From Rhodoferax sp. UBA5149 (GTDB lineage: Bacteria; Pseudomonadota; Gammaproteobacteria; Burkholderiales; Burkholderiaceae_C), in the NCBI RefSeq assembly GCF_002413825.1, contig NZ_DHXT01000019.1, positions 26,543-33,455 on the forward strand: a DNA stretch of 6,913 bases, written 5' to 3'. Position numbers and translations under genes: made by a program. Of the stretch, positions 6,861 through 6,913 are shown piece after piece. How positions within the stretch are numbered: position 1 is the first letter of the stretch; each line of letters starts with the position of its first letter. The notes beneath the pieces are model-generated. The model had not been told where the DNA came from, did not search any database, and was given only the letters and a program-made list of their open reading frames with translations.

Positions 6861-6913
6861 CACCGGCGTCGCGCCGCCCGCACCCCATTCAACTCGGCCA
6901 CGATCCCCAGCAC
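6860..6913 (-). CDS. C-terminal end of an unidentified protein (cut by window edge)
   Basis: The minus strand here reads VLGIVAELNGVRAARRR followed by TGA, open to the right edge. About 15 of the 17 codons end in G or C, like the confirmed genes in this window and more strongly than the overlapping sbcB frame. The TGA shares its A with the ATG at 6860, the same arrangement as nadD-rsfS. These points support a real gene directly upstream of sbcB. Seventeen residues are too few to name it; a basic tail (RAARRR) after a hydrophobic stretch is all that can be seen. Confidence 0.5.
   Translation of the reverse strand: MLGIVAELNGVRAARRR

Overview
The window looks like chromosomal DNA from a high-GC betaproteobacterium, most likely family Comamonadaceae (Rhodoferax/Polaromonas-like). 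I base this on the gene order hemF-nadD-rsfS-rlmH, the protein sequences, and the form of one intergenic repeat. All of this is inference from reading; no database search was run. Every complete gene is full length and intact. I see no tRNA, rRNA, CRISPR array, insertion sequence or phage gene.

Layout. From 4585 down to 1, the minus strand carries a tightly packed run of six genes: yebC, purD, hemF, nadD, rsfS and rlmH (rlmH is cut by the left edge). Neighbouring stop and start codons overlap by 4, 4 and 1 nt, or lie 1 and 13 nt apart, so one polycistronic message with translational coupling is likely. Divergent to it, on the plus strand, is upp (4648-5298), with only 62 bp between the two start codons. 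Convergent to upp is sbcB on the minus strand (5394-6860). The 95-bp convergent gap holds short palindromes and a probable dispersed repeat. At the right edge, the last 17 codons of an unidentified minus-strand gene end in a TGATG overlap with sbcB.

Function. This is a housekeeping neighbourhood. PurD (de novo purine synthesis) and Upp (uracil salvage) both draw on PRPP-linked nucleotide metabolism. HemF makes protoporphyrinogen precursors for heme, and NadD makes the NAD precursor NaAD. YebC, RsfS and RlmH all act on translation or the ribosome. SbcB is the 3'-5' single-strand DNA exonuclease I.

I found no new biological system. The points worth a second look are: (i) RsfS carries a Lys/Ala/Pro histone-H1-like tail longer than its catalytically simple core; (ii) the 3' third of nadD turns abruptly AT-rich at third codon positions and contains a perfect extended -10 element that could drive rsfS-rlmH separately; (iii) a palindromic, probably dispersed intergenic repeat lies between upp and sbcB.
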